A DNA stretch of 64,000 nt from JAJDFU01 sp964640855 (GTDB taxonomy: Bacteria; Bacteroidota; Bacteroidia; Chitinophagales; Saprospiraceae): positions 22,054 through 86,053 of the forward strand of contig CAZXIX010000006.1 in the NCBI GenBank assembly GCA_964640855.1. Direction: 5' to 3'. Both the position numbers and the translations under genes were made by a program. This document shows, piece by piece, positions 35,927 through 45,133 of this stretch; the first letter of the stretch is position 1; each line of letters begins with the position of its first letter. The notes under the pieces are model-generated. The model worked only from the letters and a program-made list of their open reading frames with translations, had not been told where the DNA came from and made no database searches.

Positions 35927-36993
35927 TAACTTTCCAGAACAGGTTGTGGATGATAATTGCGGTTTAAGATAGGCAATAAAATAAGGGCCATGATCCCGAA
36001 GAGCACGTTTCCGCCCAGGTTGATGGAGAAAAAGGCAATATTGGCCCAGGAGAATCCATCGTATTCCAGAATGCCATACATCAGCAAGGCCTTCTGAGCG
36101 AGAAAATGATAGGTACCCATGCCGCCAGGACTCGGAATCACAATCCCCCAGGACCCGAAAACAAAGACCAGAAGTCCCGCCAAAGGGCCCAGATGGGAGG
36201 TGGGCTCGAAGGCGAAAAAACAAAGATAGGTCATGGAATAATACATCGACCAGATCACCAGGGTGTGGAACAAAAACAGAGCGGGATTATCCAGTTTGAA
36301 AATAGAGCGCAGACCGTCTGCGAACCCTCCAACGATCTTGGCAATCCGCTGGTAGAGGCTGAAACCCTCCAATCGCTTGCGGAATGTGAGAAAGAGCGCC
36401 AGAAACAGCGCGAAAATGCCAACCAGCAGCAAAAGCAAATTGCCCGCATTCCCGAATTTGGATTCGAGGTCGACGTATTCATTGGCGAGGGCGAAGATCT
36501 TTTCCCGTTCGAGGATAAAGGCCGTAGCGGAGATCAGCAAAATACAGATCACATCGATGATCCTATCCACGACAACGGTACCCATTACTTTTTCGACCGG
36601 AATGTGCTCGTACTGAGCCATGGATCCGGCCCGGATGACTTCTCCGATCCTGGGCAGCCCCAGATTGGCAAAGTACCCCACTAAAATGGTGAGCAGAGAG
36701 TTGTGAAAGGTCGGTTTGTACCCCATCGGGCTCAGAAGCATTCTCCAGCGGGCGGCCCGGCTCAGGTTGCTGACAAAAAAGGCAGCCAACACCAGTATAA
36801 TCCAGAAGTAATCGACCTGAATAAAGTCCTGGATCACCTTATCGAGCAGGCTGCAATCTGCAGCCGTAATGCCGTCCCGGGCGCATTGATCCTGGTAAGC
36901 ATTGTTCTGGTTCCAATAGACGAGATACAGTATCCCCAGCCCTAAACCCAGGAAAATGAGGAATTTCAGAAAGTTCAGTAAGGTTTTTTTCAA
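35926..36993 (-). CDS. Lysylphosphatidylglycerol synthase TM-region family (UPF0104) protein
   Basis: A 355-residue integral membrane protein with about eight hydrophobic helices. The family signature RAARWRMLLSPMGYKPTF, the LPRIGEVIRAGSMAQYEHI segment and the glycine-rich PSPGGMGTYHFLAQ near residue 300 are present. It corresponds to the flippase-like part of MprF and to YbhN; the synthase domain is absent, so it probably moves or binds a lipid rather than aminoacylating it (inference). It sits between panD and rfaE2 in the operon, an order conserved in related genomes. Confidence 0.88.
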   Translation of the reverse strand: MKKTLLNFLKFLIFLGLGLGILYLVYWNQNNAYQDQCARDGITAADCSLLDKVIQDFIQVDYFWIILVLAAFFVSNLSRAARWRMLLSPMGYKPTFHNSLLTILVGYFANLGLPRIGEVIRAGSMAQYEHIPVEKVMGTVVVDRIIDVICILLISATAFILEREKIFALANEYVDLESKFGNAGNLLLLLVGIFALFLALFLTFRKRLEGFSLYQRIAKIVGGFADGLRSIFKLDNPALFLFHTLVIWSMYYSMTYLCFFAFEPTSHLGPLAGLLVFVFGSWGIVIPSPGGMGTYHFLAQKALLMYGILEYDGFSWANIAFFSINLGGNVLFGIMALILLPILNRNYHPQPVLES

Positions 36994-37075
36994 GGGATTA
37001 CAAATTTAGGGGATGCTTAAACAACCAGGAAGCCTCAAAAATAGTAATCCCCCAAGCATGTTTGCAATCCCCTTT

Positions 37076-37444
37076 TTATGGGGTCACCGCAAGAGGAGCG
37101 GGTATCCGGTTGTGAGCATCCGGGAATACAACCTGGGGTTCGTAGTTCTGTGCTTCCGCCTCTTGCATCCAGGCATAGGCGATGATGATCACCGTGTCGC
37201 CCACCTGGGCTTTGCGCGCAGCGGCGCCGTTCAGGCAGACTACACCCGAATGGCGTTCCCCCTTGATCACGTAAGTCTCAAGCCGCTCGCCGTTGTTGTT
37301 GTTCACTACCTGCACCTTTTCACCCTCCATGAGGTTGGCAGCCTCCATCAAAGCTTCGTCAATGGTAATACTGCCAATATAATTCAGATCCGCCTCCGTA
37401 ATGGTTGCTCGGTGGATCTTGGATTTGAATCGCTGAATAAACAT
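37076..37444 (-). CDS. panD: Aspartate 1-decarboxylase
   Basis: Makes beta-alanine from aspartate for pantothenate and CoA. The pyruvoyl enzyme self-cleaves between Gly24 and Ser25, seen here in YIGSITID; the family's KIHRATITEADL precedes it and GVVCLNGAAARKAQVGD follows. At 122 residues from MFIQRF it is full length; an upstream in-frame codon would add 21 residues and is unlikely. It follows panC, its pathway partner, after 117 bases. Confidence 0.96.
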   Translation of the reverse strand: MFIQRFKSKIHRATITEADLNYIGSITIDEALMEAANLMEGEKVQVVNNNNGERLETYVIKGERHSGVVCLNGAAARKAQVGDTVIIIAYAWMQEAEAQNYEPQVVFPDAHNRIPAPLAVTP

Positions 37445-37561
37445 GGCTTTGTTATTGTGCGCGCTCTTCCTCTTTCCGCTGTTCAAAGAGGGAGCGCAAA
37501 TTTGCAAATTTTAGGAATCCTCCAAAAGAGCTATGCCCTAAAAGAAACATTTGAAGACCGG

Positions 37562-38416
37562 CTATGGTTTGCCCAGCACATTGTCAATGAGCCGCACGGC
37601 CCCCAGTCCGGCCGCCGTACAGACGGCAAAATCAACTTTCGGGTCATCGTCCTGCAGCCGGGCCAAACTCTCTGCCTCCACCAATTCGAAATACTCGACC
37701 CTGAATCCGGCTTTTTTTAAGCTCTGAAAACCATCTTCCATTACTTCAGACGGTGGAACGCCTTCAAGGTAACGGTCTTTTGCCTGAGAAAGGGTTTGAA
37801 AAATCAGGGAGGCCCGTTGTTTTTCATCATCTGAGAGGCGTTGATTTCGGGAGCTCATCGCCAAACCGCCGGGCTCTCGAATGGTAGGGCAGGCGACCAG
37901 GTCCACCGGGATCGAATAACTTTTAATCAGCCTGTCCACCACCCGGATCTGCTGCAGGTCTTTCTGTCCCATGAAGAGGCGCCTCGGCTCAACGATGTCC
38001 AACAAACGCTTCACTACCTGGGCCACCCCCTCGAAGTGGCCGGGGCGGAACTTTCCTTCCATGACCTTGCCCAGTGAACCCAGATCCAGCGGTACACGCA
38101 GATCCTCATCCGGCGGATAGACCTCCTCTAACTCGGGCAAAAACACCACCAGATCGCCCAGGCTCGACAACAGGTCTATATCCTTTTCCGCTTGGCGGGG
38201 GTATTTTTCCAGGTCCTGGGCCTGATTGAATTGGGTGGGGTTGACGAAAATGCTGACCACGGTTGTGGCCGAACGGGCCAGCGACCTGCGGACGAGGTCG
38301 AGATGCCCCTCGTGCAGGGCACCCATGGCGGGGACAAAGCCGATTTCTCCGGAAGGATTGGAGCCCGAACGCAGAAAACGCCTGAGGTCGGCCCTTTTTT
38401 TGAACACACTCAGCAT
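37562..38416 (-). CDS. panC: Pantothenate synthetase
   Basis: Joins pantoate and beta-alanine with ATP to form pantothenate. Motifs: PAMGALHEGHLDLVRRS near residue 30 (HxGH), VNPTQFNQAQDLEKYPR, FRPGHFEGVAQVVKRLLDIV and the KMSKS-like LAMSSRNQRLS near 186. At 284 residues it is normal. ATG at 38416 was chosen since the codon three upstream is TTG. First gene of a six-gene operon and divergent from the glycogen-synthase-like gene, a pairing that is a phylum hallmark. Confidence 0.96.
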   Translation of the reverse strand: MLSVFKKRADLRRFLRSGSNPSGEIGFVPAMGALHEGHLDLVRRSLARSATTVVSIFVNPTQFNQAQDLEKYPRQAEKDIDLLSSLGDLVVFLPELEEVYPPDEDLRVPLDLGSLGKVMEGKFRPGHFEGVAQVVKRLLDIVEPRRLFMGQKDLQQIRVVDRLIKSYSIPVDLVACPTIREPGGLAMSSRNQRLSDDEKQRASLIFQTLSQAKDRYLEGVPPSEVMEDGFQSLKKAGFRVEYFELVEAESLARLQDDDPKVDFAVCTAAGLGAVRLIDNVLGKP

Positions 38417-38504
38417 GGGGACCAATCTGGTTTGGTTGGTTTAAGCAATTCGCCTACAGCTTGCTAAGCTTTAATGATCCATCTCGGAAATGAAGCAAAT
38501 TTGT

Positions 38505-38512
38505 TAACTTTG
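38505..38512 (+). promoter_or_regulatory. Promoter -7 box of the glycogen-synthase-like gene
   Basis: TAACTTTG matches TAnnTTTG exactly, 63 bases before the start codon, in the divergent spacer with panC. A -33 element is not clear. Confidence 0.55.
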
Positions 38513-38575
38513 CACGTCCACAGAAAATCACGAAAGCTGATTTTTCGCTTCTATTCACAAATGTAGGACGGATTT

Positions 38576-39394
38576 ATGAGCAAGAAGAAAGCGCTGATTG
38601 TCACTCAGGAGATGCAGCCCTACACGGCATTGAACGAAATCTCACAGATAGCCCGAAAACTCCCCCAATTTCTGCAGGAAAACGGTCTGGAAATCCGGGT
38701 TCTCATGCCCCGGTTCGGTTCGATCAACGAGCGCCGGCACCGTCTGCACGAGGTGGTCAGGTTATCCGGCATGAACATCATCGTTGACGATGACGATTAC
38801 CCCCTTATCATTAAGGTGGCCTCCCTTCCGGAAGCCCGTATGCAAGTCTACTTCCTGGACAACGACGATTTCTTCAAGCGGAAAAGTCTATTCGAAAACA
38901 ACAAAGGCGAGGTCCATGCGGACAATGCCGATCGAATGGTCTTTTTCTGCAAAGGAGTTCTGGAAACCGTCAAGAAGTTCGGCTGGGCACCGGATGTCAT
39001 TCATTGCCACGGCTGGATGACTTCCCTGATCCCGCTTTACTTGAAAAGCGCATACAAATCAGAGCCCATTTTTCAAAATGCCAAGGTAATCTATTCGCTC
39101 TACGAAGATGCCTACTCCAAAAAATTTGACGAAAGTTTTGTAGGCAAAGCTTCCATCAACAACTTATCCGAGTCGGATCTGGATGCCTACCATGAAGACG
39201 GCGCCGTTACTTTGCACCAGGGAGCATTTACTTATTCCGACGCCATCACCCTCAACAGCGATCTGAACAAGAATCAGGTCAGCGCCTTCCTGGAATCTAC
39301 CGACAAATCCATTTTGACCTACGAGGACGAGGAAAGTTTTTTTGAGTCCGTGCTGGATTTTTACAACGCTTTGCTCGCTGAGGAAGTCTCTTAA
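38576..39394 (+). CDS. Glycogen-synthase-like protein, GT5 N-terminal domain only
   Basis: A 272-residue protein matching the N-terminal half of GT5 glycogen/starch synthases: KKALIVTQEMQPY, VLMPRFGSINERRHRLHEV, MQVYFLDNDDFFKR and VIHCHGWMTSLIPLYLK. The ADP-glucose-binding KTGGL motif at the start is replaced by PYTALNEIS, and the second glycosyltransferase domain is missing, so catalysis is unlikely. Such short forms are conserved next to panC in Bacteroidota, often automatically annotated as 'glycogen/starch synthase'; the real role is unknown. It is followed by DUF4270 and glmS on the same strand. Confidence 0.85.
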   Translation: MSKKKALIVTQEMQPYTALNEISQIARKLPQFLQENGLEIRVLMPRFGSINERRHRLHEVVRLSGMNIIVDDDDYPLIIKVASLPEARMQVYFLDNDDFFKRKSLFENNKGEVHADNADRMVFFCKGVLETVKKFGWAPDVIHCHGWMTSLIPLYLKSAYKSEPIFQNAKVIYSLYEDAYSKKFDESFVGKASINNLSESDLDAYHEDGAVTLHQGAFTYSDAITLNSDLNKNQVSAFLESTDKSILTYEDEESFFESVLDFYNALLAEEVS

Positions 39395-39471
39395 AGGTCA
39401 ACCCCTTTTTTGGATTTTACCATCCCGGCCGGCTTCTTGCAGCCAGACATTACGGATGTAAAGGCTTACGA

Positions 39472-40890
39472 ATGAAAACCATTTCCCCGACTGTTTACCT
39501 AGCCGGTTTGTTCCTGGCTTTCCTATTCTCTTGTACAGATCCCATCCAACTGGGGCAGGAGATCATCGAAGAAGATATCATTCAGGTAGCTGTCACCGAC
39601 ACTTTCCTGGTTCGTACCGCCACCGTCTCCACGGAGCCCGTACGGACCTATTCTTCCCCGGATGACGACCTGATCTTATTGTCCCGGGCGCCGTTCGGCC
39701 AATATCAGGATCCTGTTTTCGGGCGAGTCGCCTCCAATCTTTTGATCCAGCTTCGCCTACCCAAAGACAATTTCGGTTTCCCCGTGGAGACCTTTTTCCA
39801 GGATACAACCGTTTTTGATTCCATCGTTTTGATCCTGCCCTACGCCAGTGGTGAAGGCTACGGGAAAGTGGAAGGGGAAAACATGGGCATCGACCTATTT
39901 CGGCTGGGCGACCGCCTGGATCCCAACATCGACTACTTTACGGATACCCAGCTTCCGATTCTCGGGGGGCCTTTGTATTCCGGCCAGAATCTGATATCGC
40001 TGGATTCGGTCCAGCGCATCAACTACCGCCAGGGGAATGCGGATACGGTTTCTTTTCCCCACCTTCGGATCCCGTTAGATGAGCAACTGGGTATGGAATT
40101 CATGATGGCCGATAGCCTTACCTATACTTCCGACTCCCTCTTCCAGGATTTTTTCCAGGGGGTGGAGATTCGTCCTACCCTGGTCTCCGGAGGTTTGTTG
40201 GACCTCGACCTGAGCACCAGTTCGGGAGGCTTGTTCATCTACTATCGGAGGGACGATACCCTACAGACCACTTATCAGTTTACTTTCGCTTCTCCCGCCG
40301 TTCGAACCGCCCGCTATGAACATGTGTTCTCGGGAAGCCCGGTGGTCGGATTTTTAAATACGGGCCAGGATTCGCTGGCCTTTTTACAGGGATTGGCGGG
40401 CCCTATGATCGAGCTTACCTTCCCCCAACTCAATCAACTGAACAATGTGATCATCAATAAGGCGGAATTGGTGCTTTCGGTCGCAGAGTGGCCGGGAGAC
40501 AGTACGGACTTGTATCCCCCACCCGATCAATTGTTGGTTTCCCAACGGAGCTCCGAAGGCGAGCTGCTGGTCATCGACGATGTGCGGAATCTGACTTTCG
40601 ATCCAACCTTTCCGGCAGTTTGGACCTTTGACCAGGCCTTTTTTCTGGACCGAGTCCTTCCGGCCGGTTCATTCGGAGGCCAGATCGAGGGGGGAGAAAA
40701 CGGCGGCCCGGATGTTTACCGGATCAACCTCACTGCCCACCTCCAGGACTTTATCGAACAAGGAGGCACCGATAAGCTTTTCCTGAGCCTGAACCCCAAG
40801 GCACAATCCCCCGAACGAGTGGTTTTTTATGGCTCCGGCCACAGTCAGTACGCGCCGAGATTATTATTGGCCATAACCCGATTGGAGTAG
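39472..40890 (+). CDS. DUF4270 lipoprotein
   Basis: The 472-residue protein has a lipoprotein signal with Cys21 (LFLAFLFSCTDP), followed by the family opening 'LGQEIIEED' and a long beta-rich body containing GQYQDPVFGRVASNLLIQLRLP and a final segment ending in FYGSGHSQYAPRLLLAITRLE-like strands. DUF4270 proteins are found in Bacteroidota between the short glycogen-synthase-like gene and glmS, as here. They are likely outer-membrane lipoproteins. No function is known and no enzymatic motif is visible. Confidence 0.9.
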   Translation: MKTISPTVYLAGLFLAFLFSCTDPIQLGQEIIEEDIIQVAVTDTFLVRTATVSTEPVRTYSSPDDDLILLSRAPFGQYQDPVFGRVASNLLIQLRLPKDNFGFPVETFFQDTTVFDSIVLILPYASGEGYGKVEGENMGIDLFRLGDRLDPNIDYFTDTQLPILGGPLYSGQNLISLDSVQRINYRQGNADTVSFPHLRIPLDEQLGMEFMMADSLTYTSDSLFQDFFQGVEIRPTLVSGGLLDLDLSTSSGGLFIYYRRDDTLQTTYQFTFASPAVRTARYEHVFSGSPVVGFLNTGQDSLAFLQGLAGPMIELTFPQLNQLNNVIINKAELVLSVAEWPGDSTDLYPPPDQLLVSQRSSEGELLVIDDVRNLTFDPTFPAVWTFDQAFFLDRVLPAGSFGGQIEGGENGGPDVYRINLTAHLQDFIEQGGTDKLFLSLNPKAQSPERVVFYGSGHSQYAPRLLLAITRLE

Positions 40891-41043
40891 ATGCCTTTTT
40901 TGCTTCGGAAAGTTTATCCAATTTGCAGCTATCCGGAGCCATTGTCCATCTGGGCTGAGGCCAGGTGACGCTCAGAAACCTGTGGCTCCCTAATCTGTTC
41001 CATCTTATAGACTTCTCATCATTCCCTAAAAGACCCGAAGCAA

Positions 41044-42882
41044 ATGTGTGGTATTGTCGGTTATGTTGGCTCAAAAAAGGCTTATCCCATTCTCATAAAA
41101 GGACTCAAGCGCCTGGAGTACCGGGGCTATGACAGTGCAGGAATAGCGCTGATGAACGGAGAGCTTGCCGTATTCAAGAAAAAAGGGCGGGTCCAGGATC
41201 TGGAGGAGGTGACAGGGCAAAATGAATTTTCCGGGACGGTCGGTATAGGACATACGCGTTGGGCCACGCATGGGGAGCCGAATGATATCAATGCCCACCC
41301 GCATCGTTCGGGCAGCGGCCAGTTGGCGTTGGTTCACAATGGCATCATCGAGAATTACGATATTCTGCGAAGGGCATTGGAAAAGGAGGGCCATACTTTC
41401 CAGAGCGAAACGGATACGGAGGTTTTGGTGCACTTGATCGAGAACTTTCAGGAGCATGAAAATCTATCGCTGGAGGAAGCCGTACGCGTTGCCTTGAACC
41501 GGGTGATCGGGGCCTACGCCATCGTGGTCATGGATAAAAAAGAGCCGGGTAAACTGGTTGCTGCCCGAAAACAGAGCCCTTTGGTCATCGGGATAGGCGA
41601 AGGGGAATACTTTGTGGCATCCGATGCTACACCTTTGGTCGAACATACCAAAAAAGTGGTCTACCTGAACGACCAGGAGATCGCAGTGATCTCCCGCGGG
41701 GGAGACCTTCAGATCAAGACCCTGGACAATGAGTACCAGACCCCCTACGTGCACGAGCTGGACCTGAAGCTCGAACGACTGGAAAAGGGCGGTTTCGATT
41801 ATTTCATGCTGAAGGAGATCCACGAGCAACCCAATACCATATCGGATGCCATGCGCGGGCGCCTGAACCGCAAAGAGGGCTGGGCAAAACTCGGTGGGCT
41901 AACGGATCACATCCGGCAAATCGTAAATGCCAAACGGATCATCATCGTGGGCTGCGGAACCTCCTGGCATGCCGGGTTGATCGGGGAATACCTGCTCGAG
42001 GACCTGGTAAGGATTCCGGTCGAAGTCGAATACGCATCCGAATTTCGATACCGAAACCCGGTGATTAACGAAGAAGACATCGTGATCGCCATCTCCCAAT
42101 CGGGCGAGACGGCCGATACCCTGGCCGCTGTGGAGTTGGCCAAAGAGAAGGGAGCCCTGATCTACGGCCTGGTCAATGTGGTGGGCTCTTCCATCGCCCG
42201 GGCCACCCACTGCGGGTCCTACATCCATGCCGGTCCTGAGATCGGAGTAGCCTCCACCAAGGCCTTTACCGGACAAGTAACGCTGCTGGCCCTGATGGCC
42301 TTGAACCTGGCGCACGAAAAGGGAACCGTCAGCGAAACTTATCTCCGCAAATTGATCACCGAACTGGACCAGATCCCGAAAAAGGTCGAACAGGTGCTGA
42401 AATACAATGAGCAAATCGAATACATCGCCTCCGAAATAAAAGACCATCACAACGCATTGTATCTGGGGCGGGGATATAATTTCCCGGTGGCCCTTGAAGG
42501 CGCCCTGAAGCTGAAAGAGATTTCCTACATCCACGCCGAGGGATACCCGGCAGCCGAGATGAAACACGGACCTATAGCCCTGATCGATGAAAAAATGCCC
42601 GTAGTCGTTATTGCCAACAACCAAAGCGCTTACGACAAGATCGTAAGCAACATCCAGGAAGTGAAAGCCCGAAAAGGCCGGGTCATAGCGATCATTCCGG
42701 AAGGAGACCAGACCATCAAACAAATGGCAGATTACTCGATCGAGATCCCGGCCATCGAAGAGCCTTTTTCGCCGCTGCTATCTGTGGTTCCGCTCCAGTT
42801 GCTTTCTTATCATATCGCCGTTATGCGAGGATGCGATGTCGATCAGCCACGAAACCTGGCCAAGTCCGTAACTGTTGAATAA
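41044..42882 (+). CDS. glmS: Glutamine-fructose-6-phosphate aminotransferase
   Basis: Makes glucosamine-6-phosphate, the first step towards UDP-GlcNAc for peptidoglycan and LPS. The nucleophile Cys2 (MCGIVGYVG) is exposed after Met removal; HTRWATHG and the Ntn-type amidotransferase domain fill the first 240 residues. Two SIS domains follow (GCGTSWHAGL, SQSGETADTLAA, then GRGYNFPVALEGALKLKE) and the C-terminus ends with QPRNLAKSVTVE. Length 612 is standard. I see no glmS ribozyme in the 150-base leader. The promoter of the next gene overlaps its 3' end. Confidence 0.97.
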   Translation: MCGIVGYVGSKKAYPILIKGLKRLEYRGYDSAGIALMNGELAVFKKKGRVQDLEEVTGQNEFSGTVGIGHTRWATHGEPNDINAHPHRSGSGQLALVHNGIIENYDILRRALEKEGHTFQSETDTEVLVHLIENFQEHENLSLEEAVRVALNRVIGAYAIVVMDKKEPGKLVAARKQSPLVIGIGEGEYFVASDATPLVEHTKKVVYLNDQEIAVISRGGDLQIKTLDNEYQTPYVHELDLKLERLEKGGFDYFMLKEIHEQPNTISDAMRGRLNRKEGWAKLGGLTDHIRQIVNAKRIIIVGCGTSWHAGLIGEYLLEDLVRIPVEVEYASEFRYRNPVINEEDIVIAISQSGETADTLAAVELAKEKGALIYGLVNVVGSSIARATHCGSYIHAGPEIGVASTKAFTGQVTLLALMALNLAHEKGTVSETYLRKLITELDQIPKKVEQVLKYNEQIEYIASEIKDHHNALYLGRGYNFPVALEGALKLKEISYIHAEGYPAAEMKHGPIALIDEKMPVVVIANNQSAYDKIVSNIQEVKARKGRVIAIIPEGDQTIKQMADYSIEIPAIEEPFSPLLSVVPLQLLSYHIAVMRGCDVDQPRNLAKSVTVE

Positions 42883-42902
42883 TCCATATATTCGTACCTT
42901 TA
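42875..42902 (+). promoter_or_regulatory. Promoter of the DUF4290-murA pair
   Basis: TTG (42875-42877) and TACCTTTA (42895-42902, one base off TAnnTTTG) are 17 bases apart. The -33 part overlaps the glmS stop codon. Confidence 0.5.
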
Positions 42903-42979
42903 CACACACCATTCCCACGGCATAAGCTATTCGCCGGCCCCACTACATACAAAGGCCGGAATCAATTATTCATCATTCC

Positions 42980-43621
42980 ATGGAATACAACTCGCAGAGA
43001 GAAGAATTAACCATTCCGGAATACGGAAGACACGTACAGAAGCTGATCGATTACTGCAAGACGCTGGAAGACGGCGAGGAGCGCCAGGCATTGGCCGACC
43101 TCATCATTCGCCTGATGATGCAGATGAACCCTCAGAGCCGGAACATTGAAGACTACCAGGATAAACTCTGGAAGCATTTTTTCCGCATCGCCGAATATGA
43201 GATCGATGTACAGCCTCCCAACGGAGAGAGGCCCCTCAGGGCAGATGCCGAAGTCAAGCCCGACCAATTGCATTACCCCGAAACGGAAGCCCGCTTCCGG
43301 CATTACGGCCACCTGGTGCAAGTACTCATCACCAAGGCCATGGCCATGGAAAATGAGGAAAAAAGAGAGGAGTTCACCCGGGTCATCGCCGCTTACATGA
43401 AACTGGCCTACAAGACGTGGAACAAAGAGCACTACGTGAGTGACGAGGTGATCAAAGCCGACCTGAGCGCCATCTCCGAAGGTAAACTCCAATTGGGGGA
43501 GAACACACAGATCGACAATCTGAATCAATCCTCCGGAGGCAAAAAGCGGCAGTCCACAGCCCGGGGCAAGAACGGCAGCGGACGCAAGAATTACGGCAAA
43601 GGACGGCGTAGGAAGAACTGA
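42980..43621 (+). CDS. DUF4290 protein
   Basis: The 213-residue protein opens with the family motif MEYNSQREELTIPEYGRHVQ and continues with helical, charged segments (RNIEDYQDKLWKHFFRIAEYE and YYPETEARFRHYGH-like HYPETEARFRHYGHL). The last 30 residues are very basic and Gly/Lys/Arg-rich (GGKKRQSTARGKNG...GKGRRRKN), suggesting nucleic-acid or membrane contact. DUF4290 genes characteristically precede murA in Bacteroidota, as here. Function unknown; a link to cell-wall synthesis is only by context. Confidence 0.88.
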   Translation: MEYNSQREELTIPEYGRHVQKLIDYCKTLEDGEERQALADLIIRLMMQMNPQSRNIEDYQDKLWKHFFRIAEYEIDVQPPNGERPLRADAEVKPDQLHYPETEARFRHYGHLVQVLITKAMAMENEEKREEFTRVIAAYMKLAYKTWNKEHYVSDEVIKADLSAISEGKLQLGENTQIDNLNQSSGGKKRQSTARGKNGSGRKNYGKGRRRKN

Positions 43622-43666
43622 TCGAACGGCTCTTTCCGGATCCTGATTTCACACCATCCGACGGCT

Positions 43667-43700
43667 TTTGGTGTGGCTTGGCGGAAGGATCTTATTTTTG
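43667..43700 (+). promoter_or_regulatory. Promoter of murA
   Basis: TTTG (43667-43670) and TATTTTTG (43693-43700, exact -7 consensus) are 22 bases apart, within the known spacing range. The start codon is 32 bases downstream. Confidence 0.65.
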
Positions 43701-43732
43701 CCGCGACAAACCAATCATCCAGATCAATCCAT

Positions 43733-45043
43733 ATGGAAGGAGATACCTTTGTCGTGGAAGGAGGACACCGCCTGAGCGGATCCATTACCCCTCAGGGAGC
43801 CAAGAATGAAGCCCTTCAGGTCCTTTGCGCCACGCTCTTGACCCGCGAAGAAGTAACCATTTCCAATATTCCTGCCATCCGGGATGTCGTTCGGCTGATC
43901 GCCTTGATCGAGGGATTGGGGGTAGAAGTAAAACGAATAGACGAGCATACCTTCCGGTTCCGGGCTGCCGAGGTCGATCTTGAGTTTTTCCAATCCGAAG
44001 AATTTCAGATGCATGCCCGAAGCATCCGGGGATCGGTCATGCTGATCGGCCCTCTGCTGGCTCGCTTCGGCCGGGCCTATCTGCCCCAACCCGGGGGTGA
44101 CAAGATCGGGCGGAGAAGGTTGGATACCCACTTCACAGGTCTTCAGCAACTCGGAGCCAAATTCGACTTCAATACCGATAAGCACTCTTACCTGGTCGAT
44201 GCCACGCATCTGGAAGGGAAGGAAATCCTGATGGACGAGATCTCGGTAACCGGCACCGCCAACGTCCTTTTATCCGCCGTGATGGCCAAGGGAGTCACCC
44301 GCATCTACAACGCGGCCTGCGAACCCTACGTGCAGCAGCTCAGCCGGATGCTCAACAGCATGGGCGCTCGAATCGAAGGCGTAGGATCCAATCTCCTGAC
44401 CGTGACCGGGGTGGACGAACTGCGGGGCACTACCCACCGGGTATTGCCCGATATGATCGAAATCGGCTCCTTTATCGGGCTAGCCGCCATGACAGGCTCC
44501 TCACTGGTGATCCGGGACGCCCGCGAAACCGAACTGGGCATCATCCCCCGGAAATTTCAAAGCCTGGGCATTCAAATCGATTTCAAGGGAGACGAACTCC
44601 ACATTCCCGCACAAGACCAATATGAGATAAAAACCTTCATCGACGGATCGATTCTGACCATATACGACGCTCCCTGGCCCGGATTTACACCCGATCTGAT
44701 GAGTATCGTGCTGGTCGTTGCCACCCAGGCCAAGGGCAGCATTCTCGTACACCAGAAAATGTTCGAAAGCCGGCTTTTTTTCGTGGATAAGCTGATCGAC
44801 ATGGGTGCCCAGATCATCTTGTGCGACCCCCATCGCGCCACCGTCATTGGCCTGGACCGAAAATTCCCTCTCAGGGGCATCGAAATGACTTCCCCGGATA
44901 TTCGCGCCGGCGTAGCCCTCCTGATCGCGGCCCTCTCGGCCAAAGGGACCAGTACCATCCGCAACATCAACCAGATCGATCGTGGCTACGAGCGGATCGA
45001 TGAGCGCCTCAATGCCCTGGGAGCCAATATTCAGCGCATTTAA
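43733..45043 (+). CDS. murA: UDP-N-acetylglucosamine 1-carboxyvinyltransferase, Cys-to-Asp variant
   Basis: Transfers enolpyruvate to UDP-GlcNAc, the first committed step of peptidoglycan synthesis. The 436-residue protein has the conserved GAKNEAL (Lys24-Asn25) and the mobile catalytic loop. In that loop the usual PGGC reads PGGDKIGRRRLDTH, with Asp123 in place of the fosfomycin-reactive Cys115 of E. coli. Asp variants are known to be active and intrinsically fosfomycin-resistant in mycobacteria and Chlamydia. The start ATG (MEGDTFVVEGG) fits the family; an upstream in-frame codon adds 20 unrelated residues. It follows DUF4290 and has its own promoter. Confidence 0.96.
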   Translation: MEGDTFVVEGGHRLSGSITPQGAKNEALQVLCATLLTREEVTISNIPAIRDVVRLIALIEGLGVEVKRIDEHTFRFRAAEVDLEFFQSEEFQMHARSIRGSVMLIGPLLARFGRAYLPQPGGDKIGRRRLDTHFTGLQQLGAKFDFNTDKHSYLVDATHLEGKEILMDEISVTGTANVLLSAVMAKGVTRIYNAACEPYVQQLSRMLNSMGARIEGVGSNLLTVTGVDELRGTTHRVLPDMIEIGSFIGLAAMTGSSLVIRDARETELGIIPRKFQSLGIQIDFKGDELHIPAQDQYEIKTFIDGSILTIYDAPWPGFTPDLMSIVLVVATQAKGSILVHQKMFESRLFFVDKLIDMGAQIILCDPHRATVIGLDRKFPLRGIEMTSPDIRAGVALLIAALSAKGTSTIRNINQIDRGYERIDERLNALGANIQRI

Positions 45044-45106
45044 CCCCAGCCCGGGAAAAAAGCGCCTCAGTGACCAAAAGCACCAAAACTACGCCCCGCA
45101 CCGAGA

Positions 45107-45114
45107 TACTTTTG
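45107..45114 (+). promoter_or_regulatory. Promoter -7 box of the small barrel-like gene
   Basis: TACTTTTG is an exact TAnnTTTG match 19 bases before the next start codon. No clear -33 element. Confidence 0.45.
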
Positions 45115-45133
45115 CGCCAAAGCGAGCAGCGCC

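Noticed and set aside
40891..41043. A glmS ribozyme or amino-sugar riboswitch before glmS
   Set aside because: The 150-base leader shows no recognisable ribozyme core sequence; such elements are mainly known in Firmicutes.
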